The notes: generated from the sequence alone by a model not told the origin. Shown: positions 26,855 through 36,793, counted from the first letter of the stretch. The stretch is 64,000 nt of DNA from Acidobacteriota bacterium (GCA_018268855.1 JAFDVR010000014.1:62001-126000); one strand, 5' to 3'. Numbers and translations are program-made.

Positions 26855-26936
26855 AACTCTCCTGTGACTGCATTGTGATGCGCGCACTGTAAGGTGGCGC
26901 GCGTTTACCCGTCTTCTATACACAGGAGTTTTTTTG

Positions 26937-28307
26937 ATGAGATTGCTTTCGATAAGCGCGGCGGTTCTTTTTATGGCCGCTTCCGCTGGGGCGCAGGATG
27001 CGATGCCTAATATGCAGCATGATGCCATGCAGCACGAGAATCACGCGCCTATGCAACATAACGGCATGCAGATGCCTTCGATGAGCGCGGACATGCACGC
27101 GCTCATGCAGCAGATGCAGCCGAAGAGTTTTATTGAGGACGTATTGCGCCATGCGGACTCGGGCACGAGCGCGCAGCCGAACTCCACGCCGGCGCAGAAG
27201 TACATGCTGATGGGGATGAAGGGCGAATGGATGCTGATGCTGCACGCGAACGCCTTCGTGAACGATACGCAGCAGAGCGGGCCACGCGGTGCGGACAAGT
27301 TCTTCTCCACCAACTGGATCATGCCCATGGCGCAGCGGCGCTGGGGACGGCAGCAGCTTACGCTGCGGGCAATGTTTTCACTGGAGCCTGCGACAGTAAC
27401 GGACCAGCGCTATCCTCTGCTGTTTCAGCAGGGGGAGACGGCGCATGGTTTACCGATTGCCGATGGGCAGCATCCGCATGATTTTTTTATGGAACTGGCT
27501 GCGCTGTATGACGTAAAGCTGAGCGAGCGAACGTTGTTGAGTTTTTATGTTGCGCCGCATGGGGATCCGGCGGTGGGGCCTACAGCCTATCCGCACAGGA
27601 TGAGTGCGTTTGAGAATCCGGTAGGCACGCTGGGGCACCATCAGCAGGACTCCACGCACATTGCAAACGATGTCGTGACGGCCGGTGTGACGCATCGCGC
27701 GGTGCGTGTGGAGGCGAGCGGGTTCCATGGCCGCGAACCGGATGAGAAGCGCTGGAACATTGATAGCGGCAAGCTGGATTCGTGGTCGGCGCGTGTGACG
27801 GTGCAGCCGGGGCAGAACTGGAGCAGCCAGTACAGTTATGCGCGTATCAAGTCGTCGGAGTCGCTGTTTCCTGATGAAGACCAGGAGAGGATGACGGCGA
27901 GCGCGATGTATAACCGTCCGCTGGCGAAGGGGAACTGGGCGAGTTCGCTGGTGTGGGGAAGGACGCGCGATTTAGCGGAAAACCATGTGGCGAACAGCTA
28001 TCTGCTGGAGAGTACGTTGCAGTTTGCTGAACGCAACAGCGTATGGACGCGCATTGAGAATGCGGCGCGTACGAATGAGTTATTGAATGGAGAGAAGCCT
28101 TTGCCTGTGGGATTCCACGAGGAGCCGCTCACGCATGTGCAGGCGTACACGTTTGGCTATGATCGCGAGGTGAGCCGTGCGGCGCACTTGTCGGTTGCGA
28201 TGGGCGCGCAGGTGACGGCGTATGGAGTGGGCAAGCCGCTGCAGAGCACGTATGGAGAGCATCCGGTGGGAGTGAATCTGTTTGTGCGGCTTAGGCCAAT
28301 CAAGTAG
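26937..28307 (+). CDS. Outer-membrane barrel protein with Met/His-rich N-terminus (copper-resistance-like)
   Basis: The ATG at 26937 has AGGAG eight bases before it and gives 456 residues. After a signal peptide (ASAGAQ) there is a stretch of about 60 residues full of Met, His and Gln (MPNMQHDAMQHENHAPMQH). Such sequences bind copper in CopB/PcoB-type proteins. The rest alternates polar and hydrophobic residues like beta strands and ends in LFVRLRPIK. The barrel does not clearly match PcoB, so the copper role is inference from the N-terminus. The preceding Met/Cys-rich gene supports it. Confidence 0.65.
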   Translation: MRLLSISAAVLFMAASAGAQDAMPNMQHDAMQHENHAPMQHNGMQMPSMSADMHALMQQMQPKSFIEDVLRHADSGTSAQPNSTPAQKYMLMGMKGEWMLMLHANAFVNDTQQSGPRGADKFFSTNWIMPMAQRRWGRQQLTLRAMFSLEPATVTDQRYPLLFQQGETAHGLPIADGQHPHDFFMELAALYDVKLSERTLLSFYVAPHGDPAVGPTAYPHRMSAFENPVGTLGHHQQDSTHIANDVVTAGVTHRAVRVEASGFHGREPDEKRWNIDSGKLDSWSARVTVQPGQNWSSQYSYARIKSSESLFPDEDQERMTASAMYNRPLAKGNWASSLVWGRTRDLAENHVANSYLLESTLQFAERNSVWTRIENAARTNELLNGEKPLPVGFHEEPLTHVQAYTFGYDREVSRAAHLSVAMGAQVTAYGVGKPLQSTYGEHPVGVNLFVRLRPIK

Positions 28308-28316
28308 ACAGGCGCG

Positions 28317-28808
28317 TCAGCGGTTCAATCGCCACAGCTCTTCATTGAGAGCTGTGGCGAAGAGTATCCATGCGAAATACGGCACCAGCAGAGCGCCGGC
28401 GACGGTGCAGGTTTTGAATGCGGGACGCAACAAGGCAATCACGGTTAGATCGAGCAGAACGATGACGATGAGGGCTGTGAGGGTGGCGTGTGCGCCGAAG
28501 AAGATCGGTGCCCAGATGGCATTGAGCGCGAGTTGTATCCACCAGAGCTTGAAAGCCTGATTGCGGTGCGGAGAGGCAGGCTCACGCCAGATGCGCCAGC
28601 CTGCGATGCCGATGCAAATATAGAGCAGCGTCCATACCGGTCCGAAGAGCCAGTTTGGCGGATTGAACAGCGGCTTGACGAGTGAGGCGTACCAGGTAGG
28701 AATGGCATGCGCTGTGAAGTATGCGCCGGCGAGTCCCACTGCTTCGCAGAGGCCAATGTATTCCACGAGCGGCAGCCACTTACGGAATCCTGATTTTGCA
28801 CCTGGCAT
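28317..28808 (-). CDS. tspO: TspO/MBR-family tryptophan-rich sensory protein
   Basis: The 163-residue protein has five membrane helices and the family's aromatic signatures: WYASLVKPLFNPPNWLFGPVW near 38-58, WTLLYICIGIAGW, and LNAIWAPIFFG. TspO proteins bind tetrapyrroles and related hydrophobic ligands. It is convergent with the Met/His-rich barrel gene, nine bases apart, and follows the next gene on its strand by two bases. Confidence 0.93.
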   Translation of the reverse strand: MPGAKSGFRKWLPLVEYIGLCEAVGLAGAYFTAHAIPTWYASLVKPLFNPPNWLFGPVWTLLYICIGIAGWRIWREPASPHRNQAFKLWWIQLALNAIWAPIFFGAHATLTALIVIVLLDLTVIALLRPAFKTCTVAGALLVPYFAWILFATALNEELWRLNR

Positions 28809-28810
28809 AT

Positions 28811-29275
28811 CTACTTGTGCTTCGCCATCCTGATGGTTTTGTGCACGGTGCGGTAGCAGGGGATCATCTCGCCGGCCTTGCTGCGCAGGGTGTCTGCGGT
28901 GGAAGCGTCAAAGATTTGCGCATCGGGTGGAAGAAAGAGCTCGGAGCCGCGCATGTCACAGCCGGTCTGGCGGATGACGTCCATCTTGAGCAGGGTGCGC
29001 CCAGCCAGCACGCTTTGGCGAATGGGATAACCGTAGCCTTCATAGATATCAACCAGCTTTACAAATTGGTGCTGGTCCTTCTTCGTGGACAGATCGGCGA
29101 TGTAGATGTCCTGCGAGCCGGAGTAGCCGTTGTGCGTCTGCGAGCTCACAGCGAGGATGCTGACAGTGGCATGCTGCGGCTTGGCGTTGTCGTTGAAGAC
29201 GGCGCCTGTTTGCGAGGTGAGCGCGGTGGCAGCGAGCAGTGTGGCAACGGCGGTCATGGACGTAAGCAGCTTCAT
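28811..29275 (-). CDS. Hypothetical secreted protein
   Basis: The ATG at 29275 (AAGGA upstream) gives 154 residues with a signal peptide (ATALTSQ). The mature part has a strand-rich middle (QDIYIADLS, FVKLVDIYEG) and two Cys (QTGCDM, IPCYRT) that could pair. No family is recognised. It is two bases upstream of tspO and probably shares a transcript. Confidence 0.65.
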   Translation of the reverse strand: MKLLTSMTAVATLLAATALTSQTGAVFNDNAKPQHATVSILAVSSQTHNGYSGSQDIYIADLSTKKDQHQFVKLVDIYEGYGYPIRQSVLAGRTLLKMDVIRQTGCDMRGSELFLPPDAQIFDASTADTLRSKAGEMIPCYRTVHKTIRMAKHK

Positions 29276-29392
29276 CGGCAAAATCCTTTATACAGCTTTG
29301 ACGTTCTACTGTTTAGGCGGGGTGTGTCAACGGCAGAAGAGATTAGTTATGTACGGATAAGAGGGCTTTGCCGCTGATATGCTGGCGGCACG

Positions 29393-30466
29393 ATGGAACC
29401 TGTTACGCATATGTTGACCGGCGCCTGCATGGCGCGGGCCTGCGGCTTTAATCGGCGCGCGCGGTATGCCACCCTGGCGATGGTAATTGCAGCGGAGATC
29501 CCAGATGCGGATTTCGTGTACACCGCAGTCAGTCCACTCAGCTATTTCCGGCACCATCGCGGATGGAGCCACACGTTTTTATGGATGCCGCTATGGGCCG
29601 CGATCACGGTAGGGATTGTGTACGCGTGGCACAGATGGAAGACGCGAGCGAGCAGGCCGCAGCCGAAGGATGCGCCGCCTCTGCGGTGGGGATTTTTGTT
29701 CGGCATCTGTTTTCTGGCGCTGTTGTCGCACATCTTTCTGGACTGGACGAATAACTACGGCGTGCGTCCGTTCGCACCATTCAATCCACGCTGGTATCAG
29801 GGCGAGATTGTGTTCGTCGTTGAGCCGGTGATGGTAATCATTCTTGGGCTGGCACTCGCGCTCACACCGCTTTTCCGGCTTACCGATCGCGAAATTGGGG
29901 CGCGCGATCCACGCAATCGCGGGCAACTGCTGGCTAGCGTGGGATTGGCGTTGATTGTGACGCTGTGGAGTTGGCGCTGGTATGAACGCGACAAGGCCAT
30001 GCAGATTGCCGCGCAGCAGGAGATGCTGCACGATGAGCCCATTGTGAAGCTGCAGATGAGTCCGCTGCCGTTTACGCCGTGGCGGTGGGCGGCCATTATT
30101 GAGACGCCCTCGTACTACCAGGTGGGCATGGTGGACACGCGCACCGGCATGATGTCGCGGACGGCGCAGGACATCTTCTGGAAGGGACCGGTGACGCCCG
30201 CGATTCAGGCAGCGAAAGAGAGCGAATTGGGACACGTGTATCTGGACTGGTCGAAGGCGCCGCTGGTGGAAGACCTTGGTCTTGTCCAGAACGATCCTGA
30301 TCTGGCTGGACTTCGTATGGTGCGGTTTCGAGATGCGCGATTTTTGTACGATGTGCTTTCGTATCATGGGCGGGAGGAGTCGCCGTTACAGGCGATCGCG
30401 TATCTGGACGCGCAGAACCGGGTTGTGCGAATAAGGATGAATGGGCCCGATGCGCGGGCGCGGTAA
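29393..30466 (+). CDS. YdjM/DUF457-family membrane-bound metal-dependent hydrolase
   Basis: The 357-residue protein begins with the family's DPVTH-type motif (EPVTHMLTG) followed by AAEIPDADFVY, FRHHRGWSHT and SHIFLDWTNNYG. The conserved His and Asp residues in these motifs are the likely metal ligands. Several membrane helices follow, and the C-terminal third (about 250-357) is a soluble strand-rich domain. The substrate is unknown for this family; in E. coli a member (YdjM) is LexA-controlled. No LexA box was recognised here. Confidence 0.85.
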   Translation: MEPVTHMLTGACMARACGFNRRARYATLAMVIAAEIPDADFVYTAVSPLSYFRHHRGWSHTFLWMPLWAAITVGIVYAWHRWKTRASRPQPKDAPPLRWGFLFGICFLALLSHIFLDWTNNYGVRPFAPFNPRWYQGEIVFVVEPVMVIILGLALALTPLFRLTDREIGARDPRNRGQLLASVGLALIVTLWSWRWYERDKAMQIAAQQEMLHDEPIVKLQMSPLPFTPWRWAAIIETPSYYQVGMVDTRTGMMSRTAQDIFWKGPVTPAIQAAKESELGHVYLDWSKAPLVEDLGLVQNDPDLAGLRMVRFRDARFLYDVLSYHGREESPLQAIAYLDAQNRVVRIRMNGPDARAR

Positions 30467-30516
30467 TGGTTAGGTCTGGCTCAAGCTCTTTCTTCGGCGT
30501 ATCGGAGCAGCGGGCT

Positions 30517-30535
30517 AAGTCCGCTTCTAATCCGG
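30517..30535. repeat. 19-base dispersed repeat, copy 1
   Basis: AAGTCCGCTTCTAATCCGG occurs here and again, identical, at 38471-38489. Both copies lie in spacers just after the end of a gene. Confidence 0.7.
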
Positions 30536-30602
30536 GCGCGCTGACTTGGGATTGCCCAGCGTGACACAATAGAAGGTGAACCGTTTCCGGAGGAACACCG
30601 TT

Positions 30603-31157
30603 ATGGCCGCTTATCTCGTTCTCATCCTGGCTGCATTGAGCCGCTGTTTGCCGTTGTGGATGCACTCCTCTGGTATTGGTGTGACCGCTGCCGGTGCCGG
30701 ACTGCTCTTCTTCGGCTCAAGGTTGAAGCGGGACTGGTGGCAGGTGCTCCCGGCAGTAGCCATTATGGCGTGCGTAGATGTATATCTCACGGTGATTGCG
30801 TACGGGTTTGCGTTCCGGCCCAAGGCTTACCTGGTGAGCTGGGCGTGGGAAGCCGCGCTGGTGCTGTTTGCTGCCGCTGTGCTCTCGAAGAAGCAGACCG
30901 TCGGACGCGTGGTTGGCTCCGCGCTGTTCTCCGCGACGGGCTTTTTCCTCGTCAGCAACGGTGCGGTTTGGCTCTTTGCTGAGGAAGTCTACCCGCACAC
31001 CTTCGCCGGTTTGATGATGTGCTATGAAGCGGGCTTGCCGTTCTATCGCAACGATGCGATTGCCACCATGGTGATCTGCGGCGTACTGTTTGGCGCGGCG
31101 GCTGTGCTGCGCGAGTTTGCTGTTGATAAAGATGCGGTGGCGGTCCGCGAACGATGA
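30603..31157 (+). CDS. DUF6580-like integral membrane protein
   Basis: The ATG at 30603 follows GGAGGAAC and gives 184 residues with about five helices. The loops keep SRCLPLW, a DVYLT acidic turn and SNGAVWLF, a pattern like the DUF6580 membrane family (name from memory). Function is unknown; a transporter-like role for small cofactors has been suggested for relatives, but nothing here shows it. It overlaps the next gene (ATGA). Confidence 0.7.
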   Translation: MAAYLVLILAALSRCLPLWMHSSGIGVTAAGAGLLFFGSRLKRDWWQVLPAVAIMACVDVYLTVIAYGFAFRPKAYLVSWAWEAALVLFAAAVLSKKQTVGRVVGSALFSATGFFLVSNGAVWLFAEEVYPHTFAGLMMCYEAGLPFYRNDAIATMVICGVLFGAAAVLREFAVDKDAVAVRER

Positions 31158-31624
31158 GCACGGTGATGGATTCGATCGAGTTCCGTCCAGGCAGGGCGAA
31201 GCTCGTATCGTACTCGCCGGTGCCAGAGCTGCACTGGCGCGTGATCTTTGAAGATGAAGGCGATGCGGCATACTGTTATGCCTGCGATGGCCGTCTGGAG
31301 AAGTCCGGGGAAGGCTTCGAGCCGACCGTGCTGGATGCGATGCTCATCTACAACGTGGCTGCCCTGCGTGGCGCCGACGAGCGCAACAACATGGACGCAG
31401 ACCGCAGCCGATTGGCTACTGTGGAGTGGTCGCGCAATGGCCAGTGCGCCGTGTTGCGCATGGACGGCGTGCCACAGGCGCTGATGGATTTTGCCGAGCG
31501 CAAGAGCTATTGCCGGTCGAACTTCCCGAATTTTCTGGATGATGGCCGTGCGCCGTGGCGGCACAGTGACCATGCCTGGAGTGACGAGGTAATGCAGCGC
31601 TTTGAGACTGAACTCTACGCGTAA
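31154..31624 (+). CDS. DUF2251-like cytoplasmic protein
   Basis: The 156-residue protein has no signal or helix. Segments VIFEDEGDAAYCYACD, VLDAMLIYNVAAL, LATVEWSRNGQCAVLRMDG and YCRSNFPNF follow the order of motifs in DUF2251 as I recall it. The start overlaps the upstream membrane-protein gene (ATGA), so they are translated together. Function is unknown. Confidence 0.65.
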   Translation: MSTVMDSIEFRPGRAKLVSYSPVPELHWRVIFEDEGDAAYCYACDGRLEKSGEGFEPTVLDAMLIYNVAALRGADERNNMDADRSRLATVEWSRNGQCAVLRMDGVPQALMDFAERKSYCRSNFPNFLDDGRAPWRHSDHAWSDEVMQRFETELYA

Positions 31625-31685
31625 CCCTCTTTATTGATTGTTTATTGGAGAAGCTCCACCCCTTTCACAAATCCCTGTCCTTTGA

Positions 31686-31719
31686 GAGCGCCACGCGAAG
31701 CGTTTCGCCGTGCGCACAG
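31686..31719. repeat. Dispersed repeat with GCGAAGCGT-TCGC core, copy 1
   Basis: A 34-base sequence starting GAGCGCC and containing GCGAAGCGTTTCGCCGT matches 38638-38671 in about 28 positions. Each has a partly palindromic core and stands shortly before a gene. Confidence 0.6.
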
Positions 31720-31809
31720 CACCTTCGGCGAAAATTGGCGAGAAAACACAAGAGATAAGTCTGGCGTCCTATGCCCCTGTGTAGTTGGTTACACCAGGAA
31801 GGATGTGCC

Positions 31810-32490
31810 ATGAGTTCGACTGCTGTTACATTTCCACGACAAGGAAGCACCTTTGCGCCGCTGGCTGATGAGAAGAAAGATGGCCATGTTCGCGCGCATG
31901 CGATCCAGACCGTCAACGCCTCGGCGGATGCCTTGTACCAACTTTGGAGGCGCGAGGAGTTTGTCCCCCTGTGGATGGAGGGCGTCGTCTCCATTACGCG
32001 CACCGGCGACCGCACCAGCCATTGGGTAATGAGCGATCCGGGAACGGGGAAACAGTTCGAATTCGATTCCGAGATCATTGATGACGAACCGGGCCAGCAT
32101 CTCTCCATGTGTGTGATCGAAGGCATGGGTAAGGGTTCGACCGACGACATCACCTTTGAGCCTCACCCGAGTGGCCGCGGCACGGTAGTTACGCTCATCA
32201 GCGATTTCGTGATGCCTGGCGGTGTGGTAGGGAATGCCGTTGCTGCGGTGGTATCGCGTAGTCCGCGGCAGATGACCATTGAAAATCTTCGCCATCTCAA
32301 ACAGCTTGCGGAGAGCGGTGAAATTCCCCGCGTGGAAGGCCAGCCGCACGGAAAGCGTGGCGTGATGGGCCGCTGGAAAGAGTTCATGCTGGGCGAAACG
32401 AACCCCACGCCTCCGGGAACCAGCGAGCGTGAACAGCGGCAGGACTATCCCAAACAAAACGAGCTTGGCGACAAAAGAGAGGTGGCGTAA
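31810..32490 (+). CDS. SRPBCC-family (polyketide cyclase-like) protein
   Basis: The ATG at 31810 follows AGGAAGGA and gives 226 residues; an opening 13 codons longer is less likely. A START/SRPBCC fold is suggested by [20 protein letters not shown] (about 30-49), VVSITRTGD and [13 protein letters not shown], and [13 protein letters not shown] as the C-terminal helix. The family binds hydrophobic ligands in a cavity; no ligand is evident. The stop overlaps the next gene's start (TAATG), suggesting the two act together. Confidence 0.75.
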   Translation: MSSTAVTFPRQGSTFAPLADEKKDGHVRAHAIQTVNASADALYQLWRREEFVPLWMEGVVSITRTGDRTSHWVMSDPGTGKQFEFDSEIIDDEPGQHLSMCVIEGMGKGSTDDITFEPHPSGRGTVVTLISDFVMPGGVVGNAVAAVVSRSPRQMTIENLRHLKQLAESGEIPRVEGQPHGKRGVMGRWKEFMLGETNPTPPGTSEREQRQDYPKQNELGDKREVA

Positions 32491-33686
32491 TGAAGGCCGT
32501 TTGCTGGACAGGAACAGGCAAGATGGAAGTGCAGACCGTGAAGGACCCTGAGATTCTCAATCCGCACGACGCAATCATCCGCATTACGCGCACGGCCATC
32601 TGCGGCAGCGATCTGCATCTGTACGATGGCTACATCCCCACCATGGAAACCGGCGATATCGTCGGGCACGAGTTCATGGGCATTGTGGAAGAGGTGGGCA
32701 GCGAGGTAAAGAACCTGCAACGCGGCGACCGCATTGTGGTGCCTTTCACCATCTCGTGCGGCAACTGCTTCTTCTGTAAAAAGCAGTTGTGGTCGTTGTG
32801 CGATAACACCAATCCCAACGCGCATGTGGCGGAGAAGATGTACGGTTACTCCGGTTCGGCGCTGTTCGGCTATTCGCATATCTACGGCGGCTACGCCGGC
32901 GGGCAGGCGCAGTATGCGCGCGTTCCGTTTGCGGATGTCGGGCCGCTCAAAATTGAGAGCGATATTCCTGACGAGAAGGTGCTGTTTCTTTCAGACATTT
33001 TCCCCACGGGATATCAGGCAGCCGTGCAGGCCGACATTGAGCCGGGCGACACCGTTGCGGTATGGGGATGCGGTCCGGTGGGCCTGTTCACCATTGCCAG
33101 CGCCTACATGCTGGGAGCGAGCAACGTGATCGCCATCGACCGCTTCCCTGAGCGGCTGGCGCTGGCACGCGATTACTGCGGCGCTACGGTGATCGATTAT
33201 TCGCAGGATGATGTCAGTGTGATTGAAGCGTTGCGCGATCTTACGCATGGCATCGGCCCAGACAGTTGCGTGGATGCCGTTGGCATGGAGGCGCATGGGA
33301 CAGATGTTGTTGCCGCGTATGACAAGGTGAAGCAGGCGCTCATGATGGAAACGGACCGCCCATACGTTCTGCGGCAGGCGATACAAGCCGTACGCAAGGG
33401 CGGCACATTGTCCATCCCTGGTGTGTACGGCGGCGCTATCGATAAGGTGAACTTTGGTGCGGCGTTTGGTAAGGGCATCAACATGAAGATGGGCCAGACG
33501 GATATGCAGAAGTATCTGCGCCCGTTATTGCAACGTATTGAGGATGGTCAGCTTGATCCAACATTCCTCATCTCGCACCGCATCGGCATCGAACAGGCGC
33601 CGGAGATGTACAAGGTTTGGCGCGATAAGGAGCAGCATGTCACCAAGATCGTGATCGACCCCTGGCAGGACAGAATCGCGGCATAA
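32490..33686 (+). CDS. Zinc-dependent alcohol dehydrogenase (glutathione-independent formaldehyde dehydrogenase-like)
   Basis: The 398-residue protein is a medium-chain dehydrogenase. The catalytic zinc site is seen in [10 protein letters not shown] and GHEFMG, and the structural-zinc cysteines in [16 protein letters not shown]. The Rossmann motif is WGCGPVGLF (about 195-203). The long insert and [10 protein letters not shown] pattern match the FdhA/glutathione-independent formaldehyde dehydrogenase branch. It would oxidise an aldehyde or alcohol with NAD. It follows the SRPBCC gene with a TAATG overlap and ends at a strong terminator. Confidence 0.88.
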   Translation: MKAVCWTGTGKMEVQTVKDPEILNPHDAIIRITRTAICGSDLHLYDGYIPTMETGDIVGHEFMGIVEEVGSEVKNLQRGDRIVVPFTISCGNCFFCKKQLWSLCDNTNPNAHVAEKMYGYSGSALFGYSHIYGGYAGGQAQYARVPFADVGPLKIESDIPDEKVLFLSDIFPTGYQAAVQADIEPGDTVAVWGCGPVGLFTIASAYMLGASNVIAIDRFPERLALARDYCGATVIDYSQDDVSVIEALRDLTHGIGPDSCVDAVGMEAHGTDVVAAYDKVKQALMMETDRPYVLRQAIQAVRKGGTLSIPGVYGGAIDKVNFGAAFGKGINMKMGQTDMQKYLRPLLQRIEDGQLDPTFLISHRIGIEQAPEMYKVWRDKEQHVTKIVIDPWQDRIAA

Positions 33687-33710
33687 CCGCTGATATATAG
33701 CGCAATGCAA

Positions 33711-33754
33711 TAACCCCACCTCAGACGTCGTTTCGTGCGTCTGAGGTGGGGTTA
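33711..33754. terminator. Bidirectional terminator between the dehydrogenase and accD
   Basis: A perfect 17-bp stem (33711-33727 with 33738-33754) with a ten-base loop separates converging genes. No long U-run follows, but the stem strength and location support termination in both directions. Confidence 0.8.
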
Positions 33755-33773
33755 TCTACTTGCAACAAACTGA

Positions 33774-34613
33774 TTATCCAACCATCCAGGTCAGCGTCCG
33801 CTCGAGATACTCCTTCATCTCCTTGCGGGGCACCACAGCATCCAGAAACCCATGCTGCAGCAGAAACTCGCTGCGCTGGAATCCCTCGGGCAGCTTCTGC
33901 CGGATCGTCTGCTCGATGACGCGGGGTCCGGCAAAACCGATCAACGCGCCCGGTTCGGCGATGTTTAAATCGCCCAGCATCGCAAACGATGCGGTGACAC
34001 CGCCCGTCGTCGGGTCTGTCATCACAGAGATATACGGGACCTTGGCATCGTCCAGCCTCGCCAGTCCAGCGGATATCTTAGCCAACTGCATCAGGCTGGC
34101 AATGCCTTCCATCATGCGTGCGCCGCCTGAAGCCGAGATGATGATGAGCGGCCTGCGCGTCTCCAGTGAACGATCCACCGCACGGGCAATCGTCTCGCCC
34201 ACCACGGCACCCATGGAGCCGCCGATAAATGCGTACTCCATCGCCGAGATAACGACCTCATGTTTGCCGATATTGCCCAGCGCATTCACAATGGCGTCGT
34301 TCAGACCAGTCTTCTTTTGCGCATCGACCAGCCGCTTTTTATACGGTTTAAGGTCGGTAAAGTTCAACGGATCGGTCGACTTCAGTTCCAGATCGACAAG
34401 CTGATAGCCCGGCTCCAGCAGCAGCGCCAGCCGTTCCCGCGCGCCCATCTTGAAGTGGTGCCCGCATGCCGGACACACCTGCTGGTTCGCCTCCAGATCG
34501 GCATTGAAGATGGCCTTGCCGCAGGAAGGGCACTTCGTCCACAACCCTTCGGTGCGGACGGTCCGCTCCTCGGTGTTGACGATCTTGTTGTCTTCACGCT
34601 TGAACCAGCTCAT
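33774..34613 (-). CDS. accD: Acetyl-CoA carboxylase carboxyltransferase subunit beta
   Basis: The ATG at 34613 gives 279 residues. The N-terminal zinc ribbon (CPSCGKAIFNADLEANQQVC-type, four Cys between about 28 and 50) and the crotonase-like carboxyltransferase core (SASGGARMMEG, SVMTDPTTGGVTASFAMLGD) are typical of AccD. With AccA it transfers CO2 from carboxybiotin to acetyl-CoA at the start of fatty-acid synthesis. accA, accB and accC are not in the window. Confidence 0.96.
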   Translation of the reverse strand: MSWFKREDNKIVNTEERTVRTEGLWTKCPSCGKAIFNADLEANQQVCPACGHHFKMGARERLALLLEPGYQLVDLELKSTDPLNFTDLKPYKKRLVDAQKKTGLNDAIVNALGNIGKHEVVISAMEYAFIGGSMGAVVGETIARAVDRSLETRRPLIIISASGGARMMEGIASLMQLAKISAGLARLDDAKVPYISVMTDPTTGGVTASFAMLGDLNIAEPGALIGFAGPRVIEQTIRQKLPEGFQRSEFLLQHGFLDAVVPRKEMKEYLERTLTWMVG

Positions 34614-34739
34614 CGTCTTGGATAACCTGCACACCAGTTTAGCTGTTTTACCTGGAGAACGTCTTTATCTCCTTCATCGACCTTCATCTACAAGCACCGG
34701 TCATGAGTGGTAACGGCTTTTTGTGCGTTATGCGAAAGA

Positions 34740-35633
34740 TTACGGAAGCTGCTCTACCTTTACGTTTGAGGGAGGCTTCAATTCAAACTGATCGTCTTCC
34801 AATGTCTGGTTTACAGCCAGCTTATTGATCGTCAGCACCAGGCTCAACTGATCTTTCGGGCGACGAATGGTGATTTTAGCTGGAAACTGCACACCGCCAA
34901 AGGTTTCGTAGTTCTCATACAGAGCCTGCGTGTCGAGCTGTCCACTTTTATCGTAGATGTCCTGCTGAAACGGAAGCATCGTTCCGCGACCGATGTGGAC
35001 CACGCGCTGCGTCTTCAACTCCGTGCGTCCCGGCACCGACCGCAGAAAACTCAACTCATACGTTGGTTCAGCGATCAAATCTTTTGGATTGGAGGAGGGA
35101 CGGTAGACGCGCTCATCCGACGTCAAGGCCACCAATTCACCTTCCTGCTGGGGCTTGATAAATAACGAGTCGCTAAAGACGTTCGGCCTCAGATTTTCCA
35201 GTGAGTTCTTGCTGTGCGGTTCGGCAGCATTCGTGCCGGTGAGGAAACGATCTTTCGGCGGAATGGAAAGTTTGAAGGTTGTTCCGTCTGTCACCATGTC
35301 CATGGCGCGCAGGTGCGCGATCGGCAGAAACAGGATGACGCGCAGATCGTTCGGCTTCCGCTCCAGCACATAGCCGGAGAGAGCGGTGTACTCCACCACC
35401 TTGCCCTGTTTGTCGCCGCCCGTGCTGGCCACGATCTCCACGGACGCATTCATGGTTTTGATTGCGTCATACCGCTCCTGCGTCTCACGCAGAATCTGGT
35501 CAAGAGAAGTAGTAAATACAGCGGTAGGAGGGTGGCTCTTCTGCACCGCTCGGGTTACGCGAAAACAGCCCGTAAGCGCCGGCAGTATACACAGCGCGCC
35601 AAGCGCAATGCCTCGTTGGATGCAACGTCTCAA
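34740..35633 (-). CDS. DUF4292/LolA-like outer-membrane lipoprotein
   Basis: The likely start is a TTG at 35633 before RRCIQRG; a TTG 28 codons further up is possible, and neither has a strong ribosome site. From 35633 the protein is 297 residues with a lipobox LPALTGC. The mature part is strand-rich and resembles LolA/LolB-type folds: YDAIKTMNASVEI, TTFKLSIPPKDRFLTG and FPAKITIRRPKD. Such proteins bind lipid chains in a half-barrel. Function is otherwise unknown. It lies 133 bases from mltG on the same strand. Confidence 0.7.
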   Translation of the reverse strand: MRRCIQRGIALGALCILPALTGCFRVTRAVQKSHPPTAVFTTSLDQILRETQERYDAIKTMNASVEIVASTGGDKQGKVVEYTALSGYVLERKPNDLRVILFLPIAHLRAMDMVTDGTTFKLSIPPKDRFLTGTNAAEPHSKNSLENLRPNVFSDSLFIKPQQEGELVALTSDERVYRPSSNPKDLIAEPTYELSFLRSVPGRTELKTQRVVHIGRGTMLPFQQDIYDKSGQLDTQALYENYETFGGVQFPAKITIRRPKDQLSLVLTINKLAVNQTLEDDQFELKPPSNVKVEQLP

Positions 35634-35766
35634 ACCTGAAGTATACCGTCCGGGAAAAGATAGGCCCTGCGCTCGCGGAATAAGCGCTCTTTGTAATGGA
35701 TGAGTTTTCAGGGGCAAAGACGCAGCGTTTCATCAAAATAAGCGCGAAAAGTTCACTACTTCGCTA

Positions 35767-36744
35767 CTATTTCACTGCTTTTCGATAGGCTTTCACCTGT
35801 TCATCATGCTCTTTCAATGTGGCGGAAAAACGCGTATGTCCTGCCGCATCTGCCACAAAATAGAGCTTGTCTGTCACAGCAGGATGCAGGGCGGCCCGCA
35901 AAGCCGCCATTCCGGGCGAACAGATAGGGCCGGGGGGCAATCCGGAATGCTTATAAGTGTTGTAAGCAGAGTCATTTGCGAGATCGCTGGCATAGATTGT
36001 TCCCTTCCAGCGCCCCTCCAGCATGGCCGCATAAATTACCGTAGGGTCCGTCGCCAAAGGCATGCCCACCCGCAATCTGTTCTCGAAAACTCCAGCAACC
36101 AGGGGTCTTTCGCTGTCTTCGCGCACCTCCTTTTCCACCAGCGAAGCCATCGTGACCAGTCGTGGAACATCCGTCGTTCCTGGTTTAATTCCAAGCTGAT
36201 TCATGGCTTTGCCAAATCGCTTTACCATTACGGCCAGCATTTGCTGCGGGGTGGTGTGGCGGCTGAAGCGGTATGTGTCTGGAAAAAGATAGCCTTCCAG
36301 CGATGTAGCGTTGGGGTTCCATTGTTGAATGAGTGCGGTGTTGGTGCGGGCTGCATCCAGCATTACAGTGTGCGGCGCCAGCCCCGCCGCTTCAACGGCG
36401 GCAGCTATGTCAAAGAGATTGAACCCTTCCGGGATAATAACGGCGCGGGTATACACATCGCCACGTGCGATGCGGTCGTACACCTCGATGGCCGTTGCCG
36501 GATGGTCGAAACGATACTCGCCTGCTTTGAGGCGGGTGCCTTTTACTGCACGCAATAGTTGAAACGCATACCGGCTGCGAATAATGCGTGCCTTTTCCAA
36601 CTGTGCAGACATCGCGCGGCTTGGCGTGCCGCTGGGGATATCGACAAAAGTCTCCGTGGATGGGCCGAAGGGAACGTAGAGGAAGAAGCCGATGGCGGCT
36701 ACGGCGAGGACGGCGAGAAGGAAGAGGAAGCCAAGGAACTTCAC
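35767..36744 (-). CDS. mltG: Endolytic murein transglycosylase MltG (YceG family)
   Basis: The GTG at 36744 gives 325 residues: an N-terminal membrane helix, a LysM-like region (about 30-110) and the catalytic domain with the Glu in ASLVEKEVRED (about 205-215), followed by FENRLRVGMPLATDPTVIYA and YNTYKHSGLPPGPI. MltG cuts nascent glycan strands and sets their length. It is divergent from ruvX, which is the usual neighbour in many bacteria. Confidence 0.95.
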   Translation of the reverse strand: MKFLGFLFLLAVLAVAAIGFFLYVPFGPSTETFVDIPSGTPSRAMSAQLEKARIIRSRYAFQLLRAVKGTRLKAGEYRFDHPATAIEVYDRIARGDVYTRAVIIPEGFNLFDIAAAVEAAGLAPHTVMLDAARTNTALIQQWNPNATSLEGYLFPDTYRFSRHTTPQQMLAVMVKRFGKAMNQLGIKPGTTDVPRLVTMASLVEKEVREDSERPLVAGVFENRLRVGMPLATDPTVIYAAMLEGRWKGTIYASDLANDSAYNTYKHSGLPPGPICSPGMAALRAALHPAVTDKLYFVADAAGHTRFSATLKEHDEQVKAYRKAVK

Positions 36745-36793
36745 GCGTAGATGCTATCGCACTCCCCCGCTGAAATCGCTCTAGACTCAATCT

